Shown here: piece after piece, positions 50,591-60,296 of the stretch
Numbering within the stretch: the stretch's first letter is position 1
Layout: each line of letters starts with the position of its first letter
From: Azonexus hydrophilus
GTDB lineage: Bacteria > Pseudomonadota > Gammaproteobacteria > Burkholderiales > Rhodocyclaceae
Length of the DNA stretch: 64,000 bases
Assembly (NCBI RefSeq): GCF_905120355.1
Contig: NZ_CAJHOB010000011.1
Span: forward strand, 52,968-116,967
Direction of reading: 5' to 3'
Translations under genes and position numbers: made by a program
The notes under the pieces: generated by a model
Seen by the model: only the letters and a program-made list of their open reading frames with translations
What the model was told of the DNA's origin: nothing
The model's database searches: none

Positions 50591-50619
50591 AGTGTAGGGT
50601 CCAGGCCGGACGCTGTCTG
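50591..50619 (-). promoter_or_regulatory. promoter of the candidate small RNA
   Basis: On the minus strand CAGACA (50614-50619) and TACACT (50591-50596) with a 17-bp spacer; 4/6 matches to each consensus box. Start expected near 50584. Confidence 0.45.
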
Positions 50620-50677
50620 TCGCCCTTTCGTCTTGTTATGTAACAGAGTGTCGCGCACACGCATCGGGATGTTGCCC

Positions 50678-51178
50678 ATGGAAAACCTGCTCGATCTGGC
50701 CGCAACCACCGGCCAGTTACTCCTCGCCCGCAATGAATCTCTGACCCTTGCCGAATCGTGCACCGGCGGCGGGCTCGCCTGTGCAGTCACGGAAATCGCC
50801 GGCAGCTCGGCCTGGTTCGAGCGCGGCTTCGTCACCTATTCCAACGCCGCCAAAAGCGAACTGCTGGGCGTGCCGGAAATCACCATCGAACGCCATGGCG
50901 CAGTTTCGGAAGCCACGGCCCGCGCCATGGCCGAGGGAGCACTCGCCCACAGCCCGGCACACTGGGCGGTCGCAATTACCGGTATCGCCGGTCCGGCCGG
51001 CGGTTCGGCCGACAAACCAGTGGGCACGGTCTGCTTTGCCTGGGCCGGGCGCGATCTCGGTTGTCAGGCGCAAACCCGCTGCTTCAGCGGCGATCGCAGT
51101 GCAATACGGGCGCAATCCGTCGCCTACGCCCTGCGCGGCCTGATTCACCTGCTGCAAGGCGCCAGCGATTACGCCTGA
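50678..51178 (+). CDS. pncC: nicotinamide-nucleotide amidohydrolase PncC (CinA C-terminal type)
   Basis: A 166-residue CinA-family amidohydrolase that deamidates NMN to recycle pyridine nucleotides. The family core is TLAESCTGGGLACAVTEIAGSSAWFERGFVTYSNAAK (in pieces), VSEATARAMAEGAL, AITGIAGPAGGSADKPVGTVCFAW (in pieces). The stand-alone short form is present, without the N-terminal CinA domain. ATG 50678 is chosen; ATG 50669 is an alternative. Confidence 0.93.
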   Translation: MENLLDLAATTGQLLLARNESLTLAESCTGGGLACAVTEIAGSSAWFERGFVTYSNAAKSELLGVPEITIERHGAVSEATARAMAEGALAHSPAHWAVAITGIAGPAGGSADKPVGTVCFAWAGRDLGCQAQTRCFSGDRSAIRAQSVAYALRGLIHLLQGASDYA

Positions 51179-51187
51179 CTGCTGGAC

Positions 51188-54100
51188 TTACTCCGGCAAC
51201 GGCGCAAAAAGCGCGGCGATATCGTCGCTACCGAACTTGACTTCGACCGAGTGGTCTTCCGACAGGATGCCTGCCGCCAACTCCGCCTTGCGTTCCTGTA
51301 GGGCAAGAATTTTTTCTTCGATGCTGCCAGAGACGATCAGTTTATACACGAACACCGGCTTGTCCTGGCCGAGACGATGCGCGCGGTCCGTGGCCTGATT
51401 TTCCACGGCCGGATTCCACCACGGATCGTAGTGGATCACCGTATCGGCCGCCGTCAGGTTGAGGCCGACACCACCGGCCTTGAGACTGATCAGGAACACC
51501 GGCACCTCACCCTCCTGGAAGCGGCGCACCGGTGTTTCCCGATCAACGGTGTCCCCCGTCAGACGACTGTAGGGCAAGCCGATCCGTTCCAGCTCCGCTT
51601 CGATCAGCGCAAGCATGCTGGTGAATTGGGAGAACACCAGAATGCGCCGGCCTTCATCCACCAGTTCGGGCAGCATCTCCATCAGCAGATCGAGTTTGGC
51701 CCGCTCCTTTGCCTTGCGCGCCGCCGCGCTTTTCACCAGGCGCGGGTCACAACATACCTGCCGTAATTTCAGCAAGGCATCGAGGATCACGATCTGACTC
51801 CGGGCAAAACCGCGCTGGGCGATCTCGTCGCGCACCTTGGCATCCATCGCCGCCCGTACCGTTTCGTACAGATCGCGCTGCCCGCCCTCCAGTTCAACGG
51901 TGCGTACGATCACGGTTTTCGGCGGCAACTCGGTGGCCACGTCTTCCTTCTTGCGGCGCAGGATGAAGGGCCGGATACGGCGAGCAAGCAGGGAGCGACG
52001 ATCGTTGTCGCCGTGCTTTTCGATCGGCGTTCGCCAGTGTTTGGTGAATTGCTTGCTGGCGCCAAGAAAACCCGGCAGCAGAAAATCAAACTGACTCCAC
52101 AATTCGCCCAGGTGGTTTTCCAGTGGCGTCCCGGTCAGACACAGTCGATGCCGGGTCGTGATCTGCCGCACCGCCTCGGCACTGCGGCTGGCAACATTCT
52201 TTACCGTCTGTGCCTCATCAAGGATGAGCAGATGGTAATCGTGCTGCACCAGACCATCGATGTCCCGCCAGAGCAGGGGATAGGTCGTCAGCACCACATC
52301 ATGGGCACCGATATCGCCGAATCTTTCCTTGCGCCCCGGCCCATGCAGTGACAGCACACGCAAGGCCGGCGCAAAGCGTTCTGCTTCACGCTTCCAGTTG
52401 AAAATCAGCGAGGTCGGCAGCACGATCAGCGCCGGCCGGTCGAGCCGCCCCTCCTCCTTTTCCAGCAGCAGATGGGCCAGCGTCTGCGCCGTCTTGCCTA
52501 GGCCCATGTCGTCGGCGAGGATGCCGGACAAATTCTGCGCGCGCAGGAACTGCAACCAGGCCAGCCCTTCTTTCTGGTAAGCACGCAACTCCAATTGCAA
52601 GCCTTGTGGCGGCGCGATGTCGCTGATCCCCTGCGCCGCCTGCAAACGCTCCGCCAGCGCCAGCACATCCTGCTGCCCACGGAAATCCCAGCGGCTGGTA
52701 TCGGTCAACTCAGCCAGACGCGGCGCATCGAAACGCGACAAGCGCAGGGTTTCGCCACCGGAGAAGCCATCGAACAGATCGATCAGCGTCGCCGCCAGCG
52801 GCTTGATCCGCCCGGCCGGAACTTTCAACTGCTGCCCCTGCGGCGTCAGCAGGATGACCGCCTCGTCGTCGGGAATATTGCTCAAGTCGATACTGTCCAG
52901 CCAGCGCGCATCGCGCCGGAACAGCAGGGCCAGCAGGGGCGCCAGCGGCAGGCGCTGTCCTTCGACCACCACACCCATGTCGAGATCGAACCAGCCGTCA
53001 CCGCTTTCCGTCAGTTCGGCATCCCAACTTTCGATTTCAACGACGTGATGGCGGAAATCATCAGCAAAATCGATGTGCCAGCCCGCAACCCGCAGATTTT
53101 TCATGCCGTTCTGCATGAACTCCGGCCACGCGGCCTCGTTGGCCAGCCCGAAAATCTCCTGCGGCGGCGCACCAAAAGTATTCAGAATGTAGGGCGGCAG
53201 CGGCAGGAAACCCGCCTCCTGGACCGCCTGCAAGGCCTGCGCCTCTTCCGTCGGGCGCCGCACCAGGGCCACGGTTTCACCTTCCGGCAGCGTCACGAAG
53301 CCGGCTTTTGCCCCGGGGGTGATGTCGACTTCACCGTAGCGAAAATAGACCTGTGCATAATCAAAGGCACTGCCGCCATAGCTGTACGGATAATCGCGCC
53401 ACGGACGGTTGCCGTGGGTCTGCAAGGTGCCCAGATAAAGACAGGGCTGCAGTGGTACATCGATCTTGCGCAAGCGCTCGCTGGCATTCTCCACCGGCAA
53501 GGGCATGCTCGGCGCCAGCTCGGACAATGCCTCGGCCACCAGCGCGACTTCCTTTTCCGACAGCGGCGGCAGATCGAACAGACGCTTGATCAGGCTGGGC
53601 TCTGCCTCGATCTGCAACGGCCCGATCTCCCCCTCCTCCACATCGACATACCAGGGCGGCGTGGTCGGCAGCACCAGCTGACAGGGCGGTTCCGCACGCA
53701 GGTGCGGCCGCTGGAATCCTTGCCCATCGACCATCCAGCCAAAACTTCCCGGTCGCCCCGCCCCCTCCCGTAGCGGAATTTCCAGATCGCTCTGACTGTA
53801 AAAGCGCCCAGTCGCCAGCAGGCGAGAGAGAATTTCCAGTGGCTGCTTGTCACCCAGCCCATAGGCACGAATGCCACTGGCGTGGTGGCGGGCATTCCAC
53901 AGCTGATGCAGGATCGGCAGATCGTCTTCCTGCACGAATTGCGGTGTCGTGAGCAGCGCCCGCTCGATATTCCACCACTCTTCAGCCTTGTCTGCCCGCT
54001 TGCCTTTACGCAAGGTCACGCCGAAATGACGACCATCTTCCGCCCAGTGCAGGATGTAAAACAAGCTGGTCCGCACACTCGGACTACGCGCTTTCTTCTT

Positions 54101-54469
54101 GGCCACGGCAACCGAAGCACGGCGCAGATCCTCGACCCAGGACAGCACGCTGCTGCTCAGCCGCACCGCCGGATTGCGCTCGGCAATCGCCCGCAGCAGG
54201 GCCGCCGCCACATGCTTGCAGTTACGCCGCACCGGACAGGAGCAAGTCGTGAGCAAGCTGACCTGCTGCTTGAAATCGATGAAAACAATATCCGTCCGAT
54301 ACGCCTGCCGGGCCGAACCCGGCACCTGCGCGCTGATACGTTCAGTGCCGACTTCAAGCTGTTGCACCAGATCCACGTAGGGGCGCGCCTTCTTGACGGT
54401 ATCGGCGCCAAGCCAGCTGACGACATCATCTTCCTGGTATGCGTTGAGCAATTCTGCAGCAGTGGTCAT
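51188..54469 (-). CDS. SNF2-family DNA helicase/translocase with SWIM zinc finger
   Basis: A 1093-residue protein. The N-terminal SWIM finger has C-x-C...C-K-H (TTCSCPVRRNCKHVAAALL, about 73-92). A long middle region of unknown structure follows, then the SNF2 ATPase: GILADDMGLGKTAQTLAHLL near 650, LLILDEAQTVKN near 755, RLCLTGTPLENHLGELW, and the helicase C half ILVFSQFTSMLALIE, SLKAGGVGLNLTAADTVIHYDPWWNP (in pieces) and RAHRLGQDKPVFVYKL. It is a RapA/HepA relative that moves along DNA to remodel protein complexes; the exact role is unknown. Confidence 0.9.
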   Translation of the reverse strand: MTTAAELLNAYQEDDVVSWLGADTVKKARPYVDLVQQLEVGTERISAQVPGSARQAYRTDIVFIDFKQQVSLLTTCSCPVRRNCKHVAAALLRAIAERNPAVRLSSSVLSWVEDLRRASVAVAKKKARSPSVRTSLFYILHWAEDGRHFGVTLRKGKRADKAEEWWNIERALLTTPQFVQEDDLPILHQLWNARHHASGIRAYGLGDKQPLEILSRLLATGRFYSQSDLEIPLREGAGRPGSFGWMVDGQGFQRPHLRAEPPCQLVLPTTPPWYVDVEEGEIGPLQIEAEPSLIKRLFDLPPLSEKEVALVAEALSELAPSMPLPVENASERLRKIDVPLQPCLYLGTLQTHGNRPWRDYPYSYGGSAFDYAQVYFRYGEVDITPGAKAGFVTLPEGETVALVRRPTEEAQALQAVQEAGFLPLPPYILNTFGAPPQEIFGLANEAAWPEFMQNGMKNLRVAGWHIDFADDFRHHVVEIESWDAELTESGDGWFDLDMGVVVEGQRLPLAPLLALLFRRDARWLDSIDLSNIPDDEAVILLTPQGQQLKVPAGRIKPLAATLIDLFDGFSGGETLRLSRFDAPRLAELTDTSRWDFRGQQDVLALAERLQAAQGISDIAPPQGLQLELRAYQKEGLAWLQFLRAQNLSGILADDMGLGKTAQTLAHLLLEKEEGRLDRPALIVLPTSLIFNWKREAERFAPALRVLSLHGPGRKERFGDIGAHDVVLTTYPLLWRDIDGLVQHDYHLLILDEAQTVKNVASRSAEAVRQITTRHRLCLTGTPLENHLGELWSQFDFLLPGFLGASKQFTKHWRTPIEKHGDNDRRSLLARRIRPFILRRKKEDVATELPPKTVIVRTVELEGGQRDLYETVRAAMDAKVRDEIAQRGFARSQIVILDALLKLRQVCCDPRLVKSAAARKAKERAKLDLLMEMLPELVDEGRRILVFSQFTSMLALIEAELERIGLPYSRLTGDTVDRETPVRRFQEGEVPVFLISLKAGGVGLNLTAADTVIHYDPWWNPAVENQATDRAHRLGQDKPVFVYKLIVSGSIEEKILALQERKAELAAGILSEDHSVEVKFGSDDIAALFAPLPE

Positions 54470-54481
54470 GAAACGGAAAAA

Positions 54482-56011
54482 TCAGAAATAGGGATAGATC
54501 AGGGCGCCGGCAATCAGGGCGAGCAGCAGGGCAATGAGGGCCAGCCAACGGTTCTGGCGGATCTGCGCCCGGCTCAGGGCAGCCAGTTGCGGACGCAGGT
54601 CAGCTGCCTGCGGCTGGCTGAGCTGCTGGTGAACGAGACGTGGCAATTGCGGCAGGGTGCGCGCCAGATTCGGAGCTTCGTGCCGCAGGTTGCGCCAGAT
54701 GCCACGCCAGCCAACCTGCTCGCTCATCCACCGCTCCAGGAAGGGTTTGGCGGTCTGCCACAGATCCAGATCAGGATCGAGCTGGCGGCCAAGTCCTTCG
54801 ATATTGAGCAGGGTTTTCTGCAGCATCACCAACTGCGGCTGGATTTCCACATTGAAGCGGCGCGAGGTCTGAAACAGGCGCAACAGCACCTTGCCAAAGG
54901 AAATATCCTTCAGCGGCCGATCAAAAATCGGCTCACAAACCGCACGGATGGCGGCCTCGAATTCATCGACCCGGGTATCCTTCGGCGCCCAACCCGATTC
55001 GATGTGCGCCTCGGCCACCCGCTTGTAATCGCGGCGGAAGAAAGCCAGGAAATTCTGCGCCAGGTAGTTCTTGTCGCGGTCGGTCAGCGTGCCGACAATG
55101 CCGAAATCCAGGGCGATGTAGCGACCATCGGCGGCCACAAAGATATTGCCTGGGTGCATGTCGGCATGGAAAAAGCCGTCGCGGAACACCTGCGTGAAGA
55201 AAATTTCCACGCCGGCAGCAGACAATTTCTGCAAGCTGATCTCGGCTGCCAGCAGACGCTCTGTATGGGAAATGGGGATGCCATGCATGCGCTCCATCAC
55301 CATCACCGTCGAGGTACAGAAATCCCAATGCACCTCGGGAACGATCAAGAGCGATGAATCGGTGAAATTGCGCCGCAGTTGCGACGCGTTTGCCGCCTCG
55401 CGCATGAGATCAAGCTCATCACGCAGGTACTTGGCGAACTCCGCCACCACTTCGCGCGGCCGCAGGCGCTTGCCATCGGCCCAGAGTTTCTCCAATAGCA
55501 GGGCGCCGTTGTCCATCAAGGCCAGATCGTGCTCGATGACTGCCCGCATGTTGGGGCGCAAAATTTTGACAGCAACCTCGTGGCCTCCGTCTTCCGGGCG
55601 TAGACGGGCAAAATGCACCTGCGCGATGGACGCCGAGGCGACCGGCTGCGGATCGAATTCAGCGAATACTTCGTGTGCCGGACGGCCATAGGCTTTCTCG
55701 ATTTCCGCCAGCGCCAGCGCCGAATCGAAGGGCGGGACGCGGTCCTGCAGCTTGGCCAGCTCATCGGCGATATCTGCCGGCATCAGGTCACGCCGCGTCG
55801 ACAGCACCTGACCGAATTTGACGAAAATCGGCCCCAGGGTTTCCAGTGCCAGACGCAGGCGCTCGGCCCGCGGCGCCTGCAGCCGGCGCCAGAACTGCAG
55901 CGCATTGGCCAATCGCATCAGGCGGCCGCTCGGCTCATGTTCGAGCACCATCTGATCGAGTCCGAAACGACTGGCGACAGTGGCAATCTTGAGCAGGCGG
56001 AAGAGGCGCAT
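54482..56011 (-). CDS. ubiB: UbiB, ubiquinone biosynthesis kinase-like protein
   Basis: A 509-residue ABC1/ADCK/UbiB atypical kinase needed for ubiquinone synthesis. The diagnostic KFGQ motif is at 65-68, with [14 protein letters not shown] replacing the P-loop, [12 protein letters not shown] and [10 protein letters not shown] as the catalytic and metal loops, and a C-terminal membrane segment pair ending LIYPYF. ATG 56011 gives the family start ([12 protein letters not shown]). Confidence 0.95.
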   Translation of the reverse strand: MRLFRLLKIATVASRFGLDQMVLEHEPSGRLMRLANALQFWRRLQAPRAERLRLALETLGPIFVKFGQVLSTRRDLMPADIADELAKLQDRVPPFDSALALAEIEKAYGRPAHEVFAEFDPQPVASASIAQVHFARLRPEDGGHEVAVKILRPNMRAVIEHDLALMDNGALLLEKLWADGKRLRPREVVAEFAKYLRDELDLMREAANASQLRRNFTDSSLLIVPEVHWDFCTSTVMVMERMHGIPISHTERLLAAEISLQKLSAAGVEIFFTQVFRDGFFHADMHPGNIFVAADGRYIALDFGIVGTLTDRDKNYLAQNFLAFFRRDYKRVAEAHIESGWAPKDTRVDEFEAAIRAVCEPIFDRPLKDISFGKVLLRLFQTSRRFNVEIQPQLVMLQKTLLNIEGLGRQLDPDLDLWQTAKPFLERWMSEQVGWRGIWRNLRHEAPNLARTLPQLPRLVHQQLSQPQAADLRPQLAALSRAQIRQNRWLALIALLLALIAGALIYPYF

Positions 56012-56166
56012 CGAGAAATGCCCGGGATGAAAAAAGGGCTGCAGGAAAAACGGCGATGCTAGCACGCAAGGCGGGCGGCTGTCCCCGCTCTACTTACCAT
56101 TGCGCACATTCCGGCTGGCAGGGGCAGCGTATAATGCCGCCTTTGTTATTTTCCCCACGCCAAACC

Positions 56167-57930
56167 ATGGCCCATGATGTCAAAACCGAGCTGATTGCCC
56201 TGCTCACCCAGGCCCGCGACAGTGTTGCCCCTACGGCAAGCGCCACCCCCATCCAGATCGAGCGACCACGCGACCCGTCGCATGGTGATTTCGCCACCAA
56301 CCTGGCCATGCTGCTGGCCAAGGCGCTGAAGAAGAATCCGCGCGAAATCGCCCAGCAACTGCTGGCCGAGCTACCGGCTTCGCCGCGCATCAGCGGCGCT
56401 GAAATTGCCGGCGCCGGTTTCATCAACTTCCGCCTGGCCGCCGGTGAGAAAACCGAAGTCGTACGCACGGCCCTCAACCAGGGCGCTGACTTTGGCCGCT
56501 CCACCCAGGGGGGCGCGCAGAAGATCCAGGTCGAGTTTGTTTCTGCCAACCCCACCGGCCCCCTGCACGTCGGCCATGGCCGGGGTGCCGCGTATGGCGC
56601 ATCGCTGTCCAGCCTGCTCGCCTTTGCCGGCTGGGACGTGACGCGTGAGTATTACGTCAATGACGCCGGCCGGCAGATGGACATTCTCGGCCTCTCCACC
56701 TGGCTGCGCTATCTTGGCCTGCTCGGCGAACAGATCCCGTTCCCGCCCAACGGCTACCAGGGCGACTATGTCCGACGCATGGCAGAACAGCTGCAGCATG
56801 CCCACGGCGACAAGTACCGGCGCAGCGCAACCGATGTGCTGCAAGACACCCCGGGATTACCCGCTGCTGACCGCGCGGACGACGAAGCGAAAGCCCAGCG
56901 CGAGGCCCACCTCGACGCCCTGATCGCCCGGGCCAAGACGCTCCTCGGCGAAGACTGGCACTATGTGCACCAGCATGCACTCAACGAGCAGCTGGAAGAT
57001 TGCCGCAGCGATCTGCAGGAATTCGGCGTCGAATTCGAAGTCTGGTTCTCCGAGAAAGCCCTTTACGACACCGGCCTGGTCGCACGTTGCGTCGCGCTGC
57101 TGGAAGAAAAAGGGCACATCTACGTACAAAATGGTGCCAAATGGTTCCGTTCCACCGCTTTCGGCGATGAAAAAGACCGCGTCGTACAGCGGGAAAACGG
57201 CCTGTACACCTATTTCGCCTCCGACATCGCCTACCATCTCAACAAATTCGAGCGCGGTTTCGACAAGATCATCAATATCTGGGGCGCCGACCACCACGGC
57301 TACATTCCCCGCGTCACCGGCGCCGTCAAGGCGCTCGACCTGCCCTCCGACAAGCTGCAGGTGGCCTTGGTGCAATTCGCGGTGCTCTACCGCAACGGCC
57401 AGAAGGCATCGATGTCCACCCGCTCGGGCGAATTTGTCACCCTGCGCGAACTGCGCGGCGAAGTGGGCAATGATGCCTGCCGTTTCTTCTACGCCCTGCG
57501 CAAATCCGATCAGCACCTGGATTTCGACCTCGATCTGGCCAAAAGCCAGAGCAATGAAAACCCGGTGTACTACATCCAGTACGCTCATGCCCGTATCTGC
57601 TCGGTACTCAAGCAATGGCCGGGCAGCCCGGCAGAGTTGAGCGCAGCCGATCTCGGCCGCCTCGACAATCCGCGTGAGCAGGCGCTGGCCAATCTCATCG
57701 GCCAGTTCCCGGAAGTGATCGAAGCCGCTGCCCGCGATCTGGCCCCGCACTCCGTCGCCTTCTACCTGAAGGATCTGGCAGGGGAATTCCATGCCTGGTA
57801 CAACGCCGAGCGGATGCTGGTCGAAGATGCTGCCCTGTGCCAGGCGCGCGTTGCCCTGGCCGCTGCGGTACGTCAGGTCATTCGCAATGGTTTGACGATT
57901 CTGGGTGTTTCCTGCCCGGAAAGCATGTGA
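56167..57930 (+). CDS. argS: arginyl-tRNA synthetase
   Basis: A 587-residue class I synthetase. The HIGH motif appears as HVGHGRG at about 133-139 within VSANPTGPLHVGHGRGAAYG, REYYVNDAGRQMD follows, and instead of KMSKS the sequence reads KASMSTRSG near 411, common in ArgS. The tRNA-binding DALR domain ends the protein (RQVIRNGLTILGVSCPESM). ATG 56167 gives the expected start; it is divergent from ubiB. Confidence 0.97.
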   Translation: MAHDVKTELIALLTQARDSVAPTASATPIQIERPRDPSHGDFATNLAMLLAKALKKNPREIAQQLLAELPASPRISGAEIAGAGFINFRLAAGEKTEVVRTALNQGADFGRSTQGGAQKIQVEFVSANPTGPLHVGHGRGAAYGASLSSLLAFAGWDVTREYYVNDAGRQMDILGLSTWLRYLGLLGEQIPFPPNGYQGDYVRRMAEQLQHAHGDKYRRSATDVLQDTPGLPAADRADDEAKAQREAHLDALIARAKTLLGEDWHYVHQHALNEQLEDCRSDLQEFGVEFEVWFSEKALYDTGLVARCVALLEEKGHIYVQNGAKWFRSTAFGDEKDRVVQRENGLYTYFASDIAYHLNKFERGFDKIINIWGADHHGYIPRVTGAVKALDLPSDKLQVALVQFAVLYRNGQKASMSTRSGEFVTLRELRGEVGNDACRFFYALRKSDQHLDFDLDLAKSQSNENPVYYIQYAHARICSVLKQWPGSPAELSAADLGRLDNPREQALANLIGQFPEVIEAAARDLAPHSVAFYLKDLAGEFHAWYNAERMLVEDAALCQARVALAAAVRQVIRNGLTILGVSCPESM

Positions 57931-57939
57931 AGGACTGAA

Positions 57940-58533
57940 ATGAGCCGCGACATGAAATCCCGCAAAACCACGCACAAGAAATCCGCTGGCGGCACGCTGA
58001 TCGGCATGTTCATCGGCTTGGTCCTCGGCGTGTGTATCGCTGCCGGCGTGGTCTGGTACATCAACAAGGCCCCGCTGCCCTTCAACCAGAATGTGCAGAA
58101 TGGCGACACCCGTCCGGCGTCGGCCACCACCAGTCAGGAGCCAAAGGCTCTCCCGGGCAAACCGGGTGATCCGGCCATGGAAAAACGCTTCCAGTTTTAT
58201 GACATTCTGCCCGGCAAAGCCGATGCCGTTCCCGAAAAGGCCGCCACCACGACACCCGCCGACAAGCCGGAGAGCAAACCCGAAGCGAAGGCAGGCAAGG
58301 AAAGTCGTTCGCCGCTCTTCCTGCAGGCAGGCTCCTTCAGCAATGCGGAAGACGCGGACAACCAGAAGGTGAAACTGGCCTTCATGGGCATCGAATCAAC
58401 CGTACAGCAGGTAATGATCGAAGACCGCACTTGGTACCGGGTGCGCATCGGCCCCTATTTCCAGCTCGAAGAATTGAACAAAACCCGCGCCAGCCTGGCC
58501 AAATCCGGCATCGAAGCCCAACTGTCGAAATAA
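57940..58533 (+). CDS. SPOR-domain membrane protein, FtsN-like
   Basis: A 197-residue protein: a basic cytoplasmic N-terminus (MKSRKTTHKKSAGG), one membrane helix (about 22-46, GMFIGLVLGVCIAAGVVWYI), a Pro/Lys/Ala linker and a C-terminal SPOR domain (LFLQAGSFSNAEDADNQKVKLAFMG in pieces, TWYRVRIGPYFQLEELNKTRASLAKSG in pieces). SPOR domains bind denuded peptidoglycan at the septum. Following argS is a common betaproteobacterial arrangement. Confidence 0.9.
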   Translation: MSRDMKSRKTTHKKSAGGTLIGMFIGLVLGVCIAAGVVWYINKAPLPFNQNVQNGDTRPASATTSQEPKALPGKPGDPAMEKRFQFYDILPGKADAVPEKAATTTPADKPESKPEAKAGKESRSPLFLQAGSFSNAEDADNQKVKLAFMGIESTVQQVMIEDRTWYRVRIGPYFQLEELNKTRASLAKSGIEAQLSK

Positions 58534-58551
58534 CCCCAGCAGGAGTCATGC

Positions 58552-59199
58552 ATGAACCACCCGCATCTTGAACGCCGCCATTTTCTCACCGCTGCCCTGG
58601 CGCTTGGCGCCAGCAGCCTGGCCCGCCCCTTGTGGGCGCAAACGACAGGACAGGAGTTCATTCTGCTCAACCCGGCCCAGCCAACTGAAAGCGCCGGCAA
58701 GATCGAGGTTCTCGAGTTTTTCAGCTATGGCTGCCCGCACTGCGCAGATTTCAACCCCCTGCTCAACCTGTGGGCTGACAAACTGCCCGCCGATGTCGTC
58801 CTGAAAAAAGTGCCCGTCAGCTTTGGCCGTGCGGCCTGGGGCAATGCCGCCAAACTGTATTACGCACTGCAGACCACTGGCGATCTGCAACGGCTGGAAA
58901 ACAAGGTGTTCCAAGCGATTCACAAGGATCGCACCAACCTGTTCGAGGAAAAGAGCATCAAATCCTGGGTGGCAGCAAACGGCGTAGACGCACGCAAATT
59001 TGCCGATGCTTTCTCCTCTTTCGGCGTGCAGAGCAAGGTCCGCCGTGGCGATCAGCTCGCACACGCCTACAAGATCGAAGGCGTTCCCGCCCTTGCCGTC
59101 AATGGCAAATACCTGATCGGCACCCTGCAGTTCGAACAGCAACTGGCAGTGGCCGACAAATTGATTGCGCAGGAACGCCGCACCACGGGTAACAAGTAA
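58552..59199 (+). CDS. dsbA: thiol:disulfide interchange protein DsbA
   Basis: A 215-residue periplasmic thioredoxin-fold oxidase with active site CPHC at 61-64 and cis-Pro in IEGVPALAVNGKY. It introduces disulfides into secreted proteins, including pilins. The signal peptide contains ERRHFLTAALALGASSLARPLWA: the RRHFLT part looks like a twin-arginine motif, unusual for DsbA, which normally goes through Sec or SRP. ATG 58552 lies 18 bp after the SPOR gene. Confidence 0.94.
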   Translation: MNHPHLERRHFLTAALALGASSLARPLWAQTTGQEFILLNPAQPTESAGKIEVLEFFSYGCPHCADFNPLLNLWADKLPADVVLKKVPVSFGRAAWGNAAKLYYALQTTGDLQRLENKVFQAIHKDRTNLFEEKSIKSWVAANGVDARKFADAFSSFGVQSKVRRGDQLAHAYKIEGVPALAVNGKYLIGTLQFEQQLAVADKLIAQERRTTGNK

Positions 59200-59207
59200 G
59201 CACCGCG

Positions 59208-60008
59208 TTGCCACAGCAACCCACAGCCCCCGCCCAGCCACGCACCATCTTCATCACGGGAGCCTCTTCCGGCATCGGTGAGGCGCTGGCTGTTTTCTAT
59301 AGCAGCCAAGGTGCGCGGCTCGGCTTATCTGGCCGCAAAGCACAGGCATTGCAGGCACTGAATGAACGCCTGGGAGGCAGGCACGTCTGCTACCCGCTGG
59401 ATGTCACCGATGCCGCTGCCGTGCAGGCGGCGGCAAACGATTTCATGGCCCGCTGCGGTGTGCCGGATATCGTCATCGCCAGCGCCGGCGTCTCTGTCGG
59501 CACACTGAGCGAATACCCGGAAGACCTGCCTGCTTTCCGCCAGGTCATGGACACTAATGTTTACGGGATGGCAGCCACCTTTTCTGCCTTTATACCCGCC
59601 ATGCGTGAAGCCGGAGGGCCACGCCGGCTGTGCGGCATGGCCTCGGTCGCCGGAATCCGCGGCCTACCTGGCGCCGAGGCTTACTCCGCATCCAAGGCTG
59701 CCGTCATTGCCTATCTGGAAAGCCTGCGACTGGAATTGAAACCGCACGGCATCGCCGTCGTCACCATCGCGCCAGGTTATATCGCGACCCCCATGACGAC
59801 GCACAACCCCTACCGCATGCCTTTCCTGCTACCTGCCGACGAAGCGGCACGCCGCTTCGCACGGACCATCGACAACGGCAGCAGCTACCGGGTCATTCCG
59901 TGGCCCATGGCCATCGTTGCCAAATGCCTGCGCCTCCTGCCGAACGCGCTCTACGACCGCCTGTTCCTGCGCGCCCCGCGCAAACCGCGTCAGCCACCAT
60001 CCGGCTGA
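59208..60008 (+). CDS. short-chain dehydrogenase/reductase
   Basis: A 266-residue classical SDR: TGASSGIG at 17-24, NVYG near 109, catalytic Tyr and Lys in AYSASKAAV near 160, and GYIATPMT. The C-terminal extension (PMAIVAKCLRLLPNALYDRLFLRAP, in pieces) suggests a membrane-associated lipid-type substrate. The start is TTG 59208, eight bases after the dsbA stop; no ATG fits before the nucleotide-binding motif. Confidence 0.88.
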   Translation: MPQQPTAPAQPRTIFITGASSGIGEALAVFYSSQGARLGLSGRKAQALQALNERLGGRHVCYPLDVTDAAAVQAAANDFMARCGVPDIVIASAGVSVGTLSEYPEDLPAFRQVMDTNVYGMAATFSAFIPAMREAGGPRRLCGMASVAGIRGLPGAEAYSASKAAVIAYLESLRLELKPHGIAVVTIAPGYIATPMTTHNPYRMPFLLPADEAARRFARTIDNGSSYRVIPWPMAIVAKCLRLLPNALYDRLFLRAPRKPRQPPSG

Positions 60009-60037
60009 CGCTCGCAACGCCGCAACGGCCAGACCGA

Positions 60038-60235
60038 CTAATGCTGGGCCAGAGCCGGCCAGTCCCGTGCCGTTGCCGACTCGACTCCGCTCACCTCGGC
60101 GAAACATCCATCCAGCGGACATTGGCGATTTTTCGGGCAAGCATGCTCACGTGCACACTCGCGCTGGGTCGAATCCGTCAGCACCATGGCATGGGCGGCT
60201 TCACAACGAGCAATGGGAGCGTCAAAGATGGACAT
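60038..60235 (-). CDS. small cysteine-rich protein
   Basis: A 65-residue protein: MSIFDAPIARCEAAHAM, then ECAREHACPKNRQCPLDGCFAEVSG. Five cysteines, four in C-x5-C-x5-C-x4-C spacing, suggest a metal or redox knuckle. ATG 60235 is preceded by an ideal AAGGAG 7 bases upstream and a good promoter lies at 60269-60296, so it is very likely real. I do not recognise a named family. Confidence 0.72.
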   Translation of the reverse strand: MSIFDAPIARCEAAHAMVLTDSTQRECAREHACPKNRQCPLDGCFAEVSGVESATARDWPALAQH

Positions 60236-60268
60236 GGCAATCTCCTTGTGAAGTCACGGTATGACCTA

Positions 60269-60296
60269 ACTATAGCCGACCTGGCCTATTTGTCCA
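60269..60296 (-). promoter_or_regulatory. promoter of the cysteine-rich protein gene
   Basis: TGGACA (60291-60296) and TATAGT (60269-60274) with a 16-bp spacer on the minus strand; one mismatch in each consensus box. Confidence 0.68.

Noticed and set aside
53882..55357. 491-codon plus-strand open frame across the SNF2 and ubiB genes
   Set aside because: It spans the ends of two real minus-strand genes and has no domain.
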